Assembly: GCA_934655935.1 (NCBI GenBank)
Contig: CAKUHJ010000069.1
Coordinates: forward strand, 1-9,902
DNA length: 9,902 bases
Direction of reading: 5' to 3'
Source of the DNA: an uncultured Oscillospiraceae bacterium
Lineage (GTDB): Bacteria; Bacillota; Clostridia; Oscillospirales; Oscillospiraceae
In this document: positions 1-5,830 of the stretch, in pieces
How positions within the stretch are numbered: position 1 is the first letter of the stretch
How the letters are laid out: the number at the start of each line of letters is the position of its first letter
Program-made: the position numbers and the translations under genes
Notes under the pieces: model-generated
Database searches by the model: none
Told to the model about the DNA's origin: nothing
The model's input: the letters and a program-made list of their open reading frames with translations, nothing else

Positions 1-1
1 G

Positions 2-1123
2 GCCCGCCCGGCCATCAGCATCCGCAGCAGCGGCGGCTGGACCTTCGGCTCGCCGTCCGTCCTGATGATGTTCCACCGGGAGCCCGGCGCGCTTGCGCGG
101 GAGCTTGCCGAGATGGACGAATGCATGCCCTGCTACTACCGGGTCACAAACGGACACGGCCAGGGCGCGGAGACCCTCATGCGGGCCGAGGCCGCCTTCG
201 CGCAGGGCCGGTTTTCGGACGCGCAGATTGAGCTTGAGCGCGCCTACGCCCAGATTGCCGGCAACGGGCAGGAAAACATCGCTCTGTGCTGCGATTTTCT
301 GGCAAACCGTCTGTCCCTGTGCACCGCCGCCGCGCCCCGCTGCAGCCCGCAGCAGCGCTACGACCTGCTTCTTGCGCGGCACGGCGCGGCCTGGGTCCCG
401 CTCTGGAGCGCTGCATGCGCCTACACAGCCGCGCTCCTCGGCCGGGAAGACCGCATCCCCGCGCTGTTCGCCGAGCACCGGCTTTCCTCCGTCAGCTTTC
501 TTGCGCCCGGAAGGCCGATGATGGAGATGATCGAAAATCAGGTCTATCTGGCGCAGGGCGCCTGGGCCAGGGTCGTCGGCCGGAGCGAGGGCCTTCTTGC
601 GCTCTGTGATGAGCTGCATTATGCGCTGGTCGCGCTGCATATCCGCCTGCAGACGGCGGCGGCCTATGAAATGCTCGGCAAGCGCGCGCAGGCGCAGGCG
701 TTTCTGCGCTGCGCGCTCGAGAGCGCCGTGCCGGACGGCCTCTTCCTGCCCATCTGCGAAAACGGCCGTTACCTGGAGCCCCTGCTGGAGGATGCGCTGG
801 AAGGTCTTCCGGAGGCGTTTTCCGCGCGCCTGCGGACGCTGTGCAGGGCCTATGCGCAGCAGCTTGCGCGCCTGCGCGCGCGCGAAAGCCGCCCCGCGGC
901 GCTCGCCGCGCTGACCGGGCGGGAGCATGAGATCGTTCTTCTGATGCAAAAGCGCCTGACCAACCGGGAAATTGCCGAAAGGCTGTATCTGTCCGAGGGC
1001 AGCGTCAAGCAATACATCAACCAGATCTACGCCAAGCTCCACATCGAGGGCGATACCCGCACCAAGCGCCGGCAGCTCTTTGCCGCCATGGAGCAGGACA
1101 CGGAAGTCCCTGCACACACCTGA
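2..1123 (+). CDS. LuxR-family (MalT-like) transcriptional regulator, 3' part only
   Basis: This is the C-terminal part of a DNA-binding transcription regulator. The frame is open right to the left edge of the window (bases 2-64 read on as ...SSGGWTFGSPSVLM), so the ATG at 65 is internal and the true start lies upstream. Residues about 283-340, counted from that ATG, form a LuxR-type helix-turn-helix: LTGREHEIVLLM, then TNREIAERLYLSEGSVKQY and a final AKLHIEGDTRTKRRQL. Before it lies an Ala/Leu/Arg-rich all-helical region that resembles the TPR-like repeats of MalT-type regulators. Large regulators of this class usually carry an N-terminal STAND ATPase, which would be outside the window. The signal it senses and its targets cannot be read here. 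It is convergent with the metal-transport operon, with 62 bases between them. Family assignment is firm from the HTH; the full architecture is inferred. Confidence 0.88.
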   Translation, partial: ARPAISIRSSGGWTFGSPSVLMMFHREPGALARELAEMDECMPCYYRVTNGHGQGAETLMRAEAAFAQGRFSDAQIELERAYAQIAGNGQENIALCCDFLANRLSLCTAAAPRCSPQQRYDLLLARHGAAWVPLWSAACAYTAALLGREDRIPALFAEHRLSSVSFLAPGRPMMEMIENQVYLAQGAWARVVGRSEGLLALCDELHYALVALHIRLQTAAAYEMLGKRAQAQAFLRCALESAVPDGLFLPICENGRYLEPLLEDALEGLPEAFSARLRTLCRAYAQQLARLRARESRPAALAALTGREHEIVLLMQKRLTNREIAERLYLSEGSVKQYINQIYAKLHIEGDTRTKRRQLFAAMEQDTEVPAHT

Positions 1124-1132
1124 CAAGGCCTC

Positions 1133-1174
1133 AAAAAAATCGGGAGGAGCCCTCAGACCGGCTTCTCCCGATTT
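1133..1174 (-). terminator. Rho-independent terminator of the metal-transport operon, possibly bidirectional
   Basis: Bases 1137-1151 pair with 1160-1174 in a 15-bp stem containing one G-U pair, with an 8-base loop. On the minus strand the stem is followed directly by seven U residues (A-run at 1133-1139), a classic intrinsic terminator 12 bases beyond the permease stop. On the plus strand the tail is only UUU followed by CC, so it should end the LuxR-type gene less efficiently. It lies exactly between the two convergent stop codons. Confidence 0.88.
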
Positions 1175-1185
1175 CCATGCATATC

Positions 1186-2025
1186 TCAGCCCCGGCGCTT
1201 GCGCAGGCAGAAGGTCACGGCGAAGTAGACGCTCAGGCACAGCGCAATGGTCGCGCCGGCGGAGCAGCCCAGCGTATAGGCAAGCGCCAGGCCCACGATC
1301 CCGCTCAGAAGCGCGCTCAGAACGCTGAACAGATGGTATTCCCGGAGATTTTTCGCAATGTTTCTCGAGGCCGCCGCCGGCAGAACCAGCAGCGAGTTCA
1401 GGACCATCAGCCCCACCCAGCTCATCGCCAGCGTCACCACCGCGGCGACGACCGCAGTAAAAAACGTTTCAAGCCTGCGCGCCGGAATGCCGCGCGAGGC
1501 GGCCAGCTGCGGATGCACCGCCGTCAGCATCAGCCGGTTTCCGCCCAGAACCCACAGGAGCGCCACCAGCGCCAGCACGCCCAGCAGCATTCCAAGCTCC
1601 GCGGGCGTGACGGAAAGAATGTCGCCGATCAGGTACTGGTTGAACTTGGTGAAGCTCTTGCCGCCGAGCGTGGAAATAAAAATTCCGAGCGCCACCGCCG
1701 TTGAGGAAAATACGCCGATGAGCGTATCGGCCGACTGGCTGGAGCGGCTTCTGACATAGGAAAACAGCAGCGAAAACGCGACCGACAGCGCCACCGCAAA
1801 GAAAAGCGGCTGCACCGCCCCGCACAGAACGCCGATGGCAATGCCGGTAAAGCCAGAATGCCCAAGCGCGTCAGAAAAGAAGCTCATGCGCCCGGTCACA
1901 ATCATCGTGGAAAGCAGGCCGAACAGCGGCCCCATGATCAGAACGGCCAGAAGCGCGTTTTTCATAAAATCCATGGACAGAAAGTCCAGCTGCAAAAGCT
2001 CGCAGAAGGCATACCAGAGTCTCAT
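1186..2025 (-). CDS. znuB: Zinc/manganese ABC transporter permease (ABC-3 family, ZnuB-like)
   Basis: This is the membrane channel subunit of a high-affinity divalent-metal importer, working with the ATPase and binding lipoprotein encoded just upstream. The 279-residue product is hydrophobic throughout, with several membrane segments (for example about 24-44, 56-90, 104-120, 143-160, 187-216 and 233-272). It has the family's hallmark stretches: ALGHSGFTGIAIG near 53-65, YLIGDILSVT near 131-140, and GLMVLNSLLVLPAAASRNIA near 205-224. Length is normal for ABC-3 permeases. Its ATG overlaps the TGA of the ATPase gene by four bases (ATGA), and GGGAGG lies upstream, so translation is probably coupled. 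Whether the metal is zinc or manganese cannot be decided from the permease; zinc is favoured by the binding protein. Confidence 0.93.
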   Translation of the reverse strand: MRLWYAFCELLQLDFLSMDFMKNALLAVLIMGPLFGLLSTMIVTGRMSFFSDALGHSGFTGIAIGVLCGAVQPLFFAVALSVAFSLLFSYVRSRSSQSADTLIGVFSSTAVALGIFISTLGGKSFTKFNQYLIGDILSVTPAELGMLLGVLALVALLWVLGGNRLMLTAVHPQLAASRGIPARRLETFFTAVVAAVVTLAMSWVGLMVLNSLLVLPAAASRNIAKNLREYHLFSVLSALLSGIVGLALAYTLGCSAGATIALCLSVYFAVTFCLRKRRG

Positions 2026-2789
2026 GCCTGCGCGCCTCCCTTCATATGAAATGCGCGCGCGAACGCCTCGGAGTGCAGAACCTCCGCCGGGACGCCGCGA
2101 AGGGCCACACGCCCATGCTCGAGCAGCACCACCTGGTCGCAGCAGCGCTCCAGCATGGAAAAATCGTGCGTGGTCATCAGGATGGACAGGTCCAGCGTCC
2201 GGCGAAGCTCGTCCAGCATGTCCATCAGAAGCGCCATGCCCTCCACATCGACGCCGGAAAGCGGTTCATCCAGAATCAGAAGATTCGGCATCGGCTCAAG
2301 CGCAAGCGCAAGCAGCACTCTCTGCAGCTCTCCGCCCGAGAGCGTGCCGATCCGCTTGTCAATCAGCGCCTCGCCGTGCACGTGGCTGAGGCAGGCGAGC
2401 ACCTTCCCGCGCTGAGCCTTCGTCGGGCGAAGGAACGCGGGTCTTCTGGAAATGCAGCAGGTAAACAGGTCCTGCACGCTGAAGGCCTCGCCGGGGTCGA
2501 AGGCCGGACTCTGCGGCACATAGCCGATGCGCAGCTTCTGCGTGCGCTGGCCCGCGGCGTGGAAGGTGATGCTGCCCTCATAGTCCCGCTGGCCGAGAAT
2601 CGCGCGGATGAGCGTCGACTTTCCCGCGCCGTTCGGGCCGATGAGCGCGACCATCTGGCCGCAGTGCATGTGAAGGCTTACGTCGGAGAGAATCGCCTCG
2701 CCGCCGATGCTTACGCTCAGGTGCTCCACCTTCAGGCAGCACGCGCGCTGGCAGCTGCCCGCGTGCGCGCGCCGTGCTTCGTCCATCAT
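2022..2789 (-). CDS. znuC: Zinc/manganese ABC transporter ATP-binding protein (ZnuC-like)
   Basis: This cytoplasmic ATPase powers the metal importer. The start is placed at the ATG whose last bases overlap the TGA of the lipoprotein gene (ATGA). An AAGGAGG sits 7 bases before it, whereas a longer reading from 2882 would run far into the preceding gene. The 255-residue product has a complete set of ABC motifs: Walker A GPNGAGKST (51-59), Q-loop glutamine in YVPQSP (Q93), signature LSGGE (150-154), Walker B LLILDEP (170-176), D-loop SGVD (178-181) and switch histidine TTHD (H208). The first 20 or so residues, before VEHLSV, are a short Cys/Arg-rich extension not typical of the family. A second ATG directly follows the first, so the exact start is uncertain by one codon. 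Operon order lipoprotein-ATPase-permease is the usual one for Gram-positive metal importers. Confidence 0.94.
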   Translation of the reverse strand: MMDEARRAHAGSCQRACCLKVEHLSVSIGGEAILSDVSLHMHCGQMVALIGPNGAGKSTLIRAILGQRDYEGSITFHAAGQRTQKLRIGYVPQSPAFDPGEAFSVQDLFTCCISRRPAFLRPTKAQRGKVLACLSHVHGEALIDKRIGTLSGGELQRVLLALALEPMPNLLILDEPLSGVDVEGMALLMDMLDELRRTLDLSILMTTHDFSMLERCCDQVVLLEHGRVALRGVPAEVLHSEAFARAFHMKGGAQA

Positions 2790-3628
2790 CCCAGCGCCTC
2801 CTTCACGGTGTCGATGTTCTGCCGCATGGCGGCAAAATAGTCCGGATTGCTGACGGCAAGGTCCAGGGAAGCCAGCTTGCACCCCGTCTCCCGCGCGACG
2901 GTCTGCGCGGCAGCCGTATCGCCGTTCGCCTCAGAAAAAACCGCCGGAATGCCGCGCGTGCGCACCAGCTCCACAATGCCCGCAAGCTCCTTTGCAGAGG
3001 GCTCGCTGCCGCTTTCCACCTCCATGGCCGCCGCGACCGTCAGGCCGAAGGCATCCGCAAAGGAGGAAAAGCCGTCGTGAAAGGTGACAAGCTCGCGGCA
3101 CGAAAGCTCCTGAATCGTCTGATTTCCATAGGCCGTGAGCGCAAGCAGGCGTTCGGAAAGCGCCTCCAGATTCTCTTCCAGCTGCGCTTTGTATGCAGGG
3201 TAGGCCTCCGAGAGGAAGCTGCACAGGCGCACAGCCGCCAGGTCGTATTCCTCCGGGTTCAGCCACCAGTGCGCGTCCGCCTCCTCGTCCCCGGTCTCCG
3301 GCATGACGGAAAACAGGTTCGTATGTCCCGCCAGCGCGCTGCGCATAAAGGCCTCGAGCCCTCTGCCGCTTAAAAGAATCCGCTCCGCGGATTCGATTTT
3401 TTTCATCTGCGTGACCGACAGCGTATACTCATGCAGGCACGAAACCGGCTCGGAAATCAGAAGCTCCGCCGTAAGGGGCGTGCCCTCAATGAGCGCGGAG
3501 GCCATCTGATAGACCGGCTGCGTGGTCGCCAGCAGCGCCGGCGCAGCGCCTGGCGCCGGCTTCGCGCAGCCCGCGCAGAAAAAGGCTGAAAGCGCCGCAA
3601 GCGCAAGCGCAAGAATTCGTTTTTTCAT
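2786..3628 (-). CDS. znuA: Zinc-binding lipoprotein of metal ABC importer (ZnuA-like, cluster A-I)
   Basis: This is the extracellular metal-capturing subunit, anchored to the membrane. The N-terminus MKKRILALALAALSAFFCAG followed by Cys21 is a lipoprotein signal peptide with an AGC lipobox core. The metal ligands expected of cluster A-I proteins are visible in order: H67 (CLHEYTLS), H120 (DAHWWLNP), H184 (TFHDGF) and an acidic residue in the C-lobe (E233 in VFSEANGD, or D256 in SLDLAV). The end NPDYFAAMRQNIDTVKEALG is the usual C-terminal helix. There is no long His-rich loop between H67 and H120, only a short acidic stretch (ETGDEEADAH). Length 280 fits the family. RBS AGGGAG lies about 8 bases before the ATG. 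It is the first gene of the operon, read away from the glycosyltransferase gene. Zinc is my preferred substrate; manganese is not excluded. Confidence 0.93.
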   Translation of the reverse strand: MKKRILALALAALSAFFCAGCAKPAPGAAPALLATTQPVYQMASALIEGTPLTAELLISEPVSCLHEYTLSVTQMKKIESAERILLSGRGLEAFMRSALAGHTNLFSVMPETGDEEADAHWWLNPEEYDLAAVRLCSFLSEAYPAYKAQLEENLEALSERLLALTAYGNQTIQELSCRELVTFHDGFSSFADAFGLTVAAAMEVESGSEPSAKELAGIVELVRTRGIPAVFSEANGDTAAAQTVARETGCKLASLDLAVSNPDYFAAMRQNIDTVKEALG

Positions 3629-3665
3629 ATTGTTTCTCCCTGTTGCTGTTCCCTGAAATTGTACT

Positions 3666-3695
3666 TTTATGATTCTATTATACCGGAGCTGTCAA
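3666..3695 (-). promoter_or_regulatory. Candidate promoter of the zinc-importer operon
   Basis: On the minus strand a perfect TTGACA lies at 3695-3690. An 18-base spacer leads to CATAAA (3671-3666), four of six matches to a -10 box. A better -10, TATAAT at 3682-3677, lies in between, but only 7 bases from the TTGACA, so those two cannot belong together. Used alone, TATAAT would place its -35 region on GC-rich sequence at 3705-3700, inside the palindrome described separately. Either choice gives a leader of roughly 30-45 bases before znuA. A promoter here is very likely; which boxes are used is uncertain. Confidence 0.55.
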
Positions 3696-3714
3696 TCCCC
3701 GGCCCGGAATTGAC
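3691..3714. promoter_or_regulatory. 24-bp imperfect palindrome in the divergent promoter region, candidate operator
   Basis: The half sites GTCAATCCCCGG and CCCGGAATTGAC match in 10 of 12 positions when one is reverse-complemented. The outer six bases on each side match perfectly. The right half covers most of the -35 box of the plus-strand promoter and the left half covers most of the minus-strand TTGACA. Part of the symmetry comes simply from two -35 boxes facing apart, but the inner CCnGG bases are not explained by that. It does not look like the AT-rich boxes of Fur, Zur or MntR. Confidence 0.4.
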
Positions 3715-3739
3715 GCAGTGCGGACCGCTCTGCTATAAT
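3710..3739 (+). promoter_or_regulatory. Strong sigma-A-type promoter of the glycosyltransferase gene
   Basis: TTGACG at 3710-3715 and a perfect TATAAT at 3734-3739 are separated by 18 bases. A TG lies one base before the -10 (TGCTATAAT), making an extended -10. Transcription should start near 3746, leaving a short leader of about 18 bases that includes the GGGGAGGG ribosome-binding site (3750-3757), six bases before the ATG at 3764. Confidence 0.85.
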
Positions 3740-3763
3740 GGAGCAAAACGGGGAGGGCAAGCT

Positions 3764-4867
3764 ATGAAAATTTTACTGCTCAGCTGCAGCACCGGCGAGG
3801 GGCACAATCACTGCGCCTACGCCGTGCAGCAGGCCCTGCAGGCGCAGGGCCATGAGGCCGAATTTCTGGATATGCTGCACATGTTCGCGGAGCCGGGGCC
3901 TCTGCGCTTTGACAAGCTCCTCAACCGCATCTGCACCAAAACACCGGAGCTGTTCGGCATGATGTACCACGCCGGGGCGATGTACAGCTCCACTGGCGTC
4001 ACCTCGCCGGTCTATCTGGCAAACATCCGCCACGCGGGCCAGCTGCGCGAATTTCTTCTCACGCACGGCTATGACGCCGTGGTCTGCTCGCACCTGTTCC
4101 CGATGGAAACTCTGACCTATCTGCGCCGCCGCGGCGCCTGCCCGGTGCGCTGCTACGGCGTGCTGTCCGATTACACCTGCATTCCCTTTCTTGCGGAAAC
4201 CGAGCTTGACGGCTATTTTCTGCCGCACCCGGACGTCCGCGCCGCCTGCATCCAGGCAGGCCTCCCCGAGGAAAAGCTTTTTGTCACCGGAATGCCGGTG
4301 GATTACAGGTTTACGCTTCTGCAGACGAAGGCGGCCGCCCGCGCGCAGCTCTGCCTGCCGGAGGAGAAAAAGCTCTATCTGGTGATGACGGGCGGCGTCG
4401 GCTGCGGGGACGCCGCAAGCCTGTGCGACACGATTCTGCGCGTACCGGATCAGAATTCTCTGATTCTGGTTCTGGCGGGCCGGAACGAAGCGCTCCGACA
4501 GGACCTTACGGCGCGCTTTGACCCGAAGGCCGTCCGCGCCGTCCCGTTTACCGACCAGGTTCCGGCCTATATGCACGCGGCGGACGTGCTGCTCTCCAAG
4601 GCCGGCGGCATCTCCAGCGCGGAGGCGGCAGTGCTCGGCGTGCCTCTGGTGCACACCATGGCAATTCCCGGCGTGGAGACCTGCAACGCGAAATTCTTTG
4701 CCGCGCACGGCATGAGCTACTTTGCCAGAAACACGGACGAGGCCGTACGCTTTGCAGACCGCCTGATCTACGATTCTGCCGCTGCGGCGCGGATGCTCGC
4801 CGCGCAGCGCGCACACTTCCCCCGAGACGCCGCACAGCGCATCGCCGCAGCCGTCGCCGCCGGCTGA
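3764..4867 (+). CDS. GT28-type glycosyltransferase, MGDG synthase / UgtP-like
   Basis: This is a GT-B-fold glycosyltransferase of the group containing MGDG synthase, diacylglycerol glucosyltransferase UgtP/YpfP and MurG. It probably adds a sugar from a UDP donor to a membrane lipid on the cytoplasmic face. The start is set by GGGGAGGG six bases upstream and by the promoter; an upstream in-frame ATG at 3659 would lie before the promoter. The 367-residue product shows the N-terminal lipid-acceptor motif SCSTGEGHN (7-15, the GxGH loop) and a central GMPVD (176-180). In the C-terminal nucleotide-sugar domain, MTGGVGCGD (208-216) is followed by SKAGGISSAEA (278-288) and IPGVETCNAKFF (301-312). The usual PGQE reads PGVE here. 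Length is normal and no membrane helix is evident. The exact sugar and lipid cannot be told from sequence. Downstream lies uppP, another envelope gene, with its own promoter. Confidence 0.87.
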   Translation: MKILLLSCSTGEGHNHCAYAVQQALQAQGHEAEFLDMLHMFAEPGPLRFDKLLNRICTKTPELFGMMYHAGAMYSSTGVTSPVYLANIRHAGQLREFLLTHGYDAVVCSHLFPMETLTYLRRRGACPVRCYGVLSDYTCIPFLAETELDGYFLPHPDVRAACIQAGLPEEKLFVTGMPVDYRFTLLQTKAAARAQLCLPEEKKLYLVMTGGVGCGDAASLCDTILRVPDQNSLILVLAGRNEALRQDLTARFDPKAVRAVPFTDQVPAYMHAADVLLSKAGGISSAEAAVLGVPLVHTMAIPGVETCNAKFFAAHGMSYFARNTDEAVRFADRLIYDSAAAARMLAAQRAHFPRDAAQRIAAAVAAG

Positions 4868-4899
4868 TTTTTCAGAACGCGCGCAGAAACTCTTTGGAC

Positions 4900-4928
4900 T
4901 GGAAATAATCCTAGTGATGTGCTATTAT
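4900..4928 (+). promoter_or_regulatory. Extended -10 promoter of uppP-ftsK
   Basis: TATTAT at 4923-4928 is preceded by TG one base away (TGCTATTAT), an extended -10. A weak -35, TGGAAA (4900-4905), lies 17 bases upstream with four of six matches. A start near 4935 gives a leader of about 54 bases. The short region after the glycosyltransferase stop has no convincing terminator, so read-through from the gene before is also possible. Confidence 0.65.
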
Positions 4929-4938
4929 ACTGTAGTAT

Positions 4939-4960
4939 GCGCATTTGCGCCCGCGGGCGC
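4939..4960 (+). other. Two overlapping GC-rich inverted repeats in the uppP leader
   Basis: GCGC-ATTT-GCGC (4939-4950) can form a small hairpin. The following 14 bases (4947-4960, GCGCCCGCGGGCGC) are a perfect palindrome that shares GCGC at 4947-4950 with the first. Both lie just after the predicted transcription start and 19 or more bases before the GGAGGGG ribosome-binding site. They may be chance in GC-rich DNA or could stabilise the mRNA 5' end; no known riboswitch is recognised. Confidence 0.3.
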
Positions 4961-4988
4961 CGCAGAACAGAGCAACGGAGGGGACATT

Positions 4989-5819
4989 ATGACCTATTGG
5001 AGCGCATGCCTGCTTGGAATTGTACAGGGTCTGGCGGAGTTTCTGCCCATTTCCAGCTCGGGCCACCTGGCAATTCTGCAGAATTTTCTGCACATCGGCG
5101 ATCTGGAAAACCATCTGCTCTTTGACGTGCTGCTGCACCTGGGTACGCTCGCAGCCGTCATTCTGTCATATCGGACAGAGCTGCTCGGGCTTCTGCACGA
5201 GGGGCTCTGGATGCTGCACCGCGGAAAAATGCCGCGCGGCACAAAGCCGGACATGAAAAGGCGGAGAATGCTGCTGTTTCTGCTGGCCGCCTCCGTACCG
5301 TTGGTGCTCGCAGCCATCTTTGACTCCTATCTGACGCCGCTCTACACCAACACCTTCTTCATCGGCTTTATGCTGATTCTGACTGGCTTTTTGCTGCTTG
5401 CCGCCGACCGGCTCGGCCACGGGCGGAAGAACGAGACCAGCGCCACGCTTTCAGACGCGCTGGTCGTCGGCCTTGCGCAGGCCGTTGCCGTGGTTCCGGG
5501 CCTGTCCCGCTCCGGAACCACCATCTCCGCCGGTATGCTCCGCGGCTTTGAGCGGAGCTTCGCGGTGCGCTTTTCGTTCCTGCTGTCCATTCCGGCCGTC
5601 ATCGGCGCGGCCCTGTACACGCTCCTCAAGGCGGTTCTTGCCGGCGTGGACTGGTCGTACGCGCCGATGTATCTTGTGGGCGTCGCCTGCGCGTTTCTGA
5701 CCGGCCTTCTGGCCATCAGCGCGCTGCGCGTTCTGGTGCAGCGCGGAAAATTCGGCGGCTTCAGCTGGTACTGCTGGGGCGCGGGACTTCTGACTCTGAT
5801 TTTATCTTTGGTATCGTGA
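4989..5819 (+). CDS. uppP: Undecaprenyl-diphosphatase UppP (BacA family)
   Basis: This integral membrane enzyme removes one phosphate from undecaprenyl diphosphate. It thereby recycles the lipid carrier for peptidoglycan and other wall polymers, and its overproduction is known to give bacitracin resistance. The start is the ATG at 4989, preceded by GGAGGGG; an in-frame ATG at 4914 would precede the promoter -10. The 276-residue protein carries both family signatures: GLAEFLPISSSGHL (14-27, with E17 and H26) and VPGLSRSGTTISAGMLRG (169-186, with R174). About eight hydrophobic segments cover most of the chain. The usual Thr before E17 is Ala, a substitution I regard as tolerated in the family. 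Length is normal. ftsK begins 11 bases after the stop, so the two are almost certainly one transcript. Confidence 0.96.
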   Translation: MTYWSACLLGIVQGLAEFLPISSSGHLAILQNFLHIGDLENHLLFDVLLHLGTLAAVILSYRTELLGLLHEGLWMLHRGKMPRGTKPDMKRRRMLLFLLAASVPLVLAAIFDSYLTPLYTNTFFIGFMLILTGFLLLAADRLGHGRKNETSATLSDALVVGLAQAVAVVPGLSRSGTTISAGMLRGFERSFAVRFSFLLSIPAVIGAALYTLLKAVLAGVDWSYAPMYLVGVACAFLTGLLAISALRVLVQRGKFGGFSWYCWGAGLLTLILSLVS

Positions 5820-5830
5820 GGTGAGCGCGC

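Noticed and set aside
2046..2840. A 264-codon open frame on the plus strand opposite znuC
   Set aside because: It lies opposite a gene with all ABC motifs, and its own product has no domain.
2790..2882. N-terminal extension of znuC starting at 2882
   Set aside because: It would overlap 94 bases of znuA, reads as unlikely sequence, and ignores the ATGA junction with its strong ribosome-binding site.
3661..3683. Possible Fur/Zur-like AT-rich box upstream of znuA
   Set aside because: Only the outer GTA/TAC bases are symmetric; the interior does not match a 7-1-7 repeat.
3773..4816. A 347-codon open frame on the minus strand opposite the glycosyltransferase
   Set aside because: The plus-strand gene has a promoter, a ribosome-binding site and family motifs. 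The opposite frame is Arg/Ala/His-rich and shows none of these.
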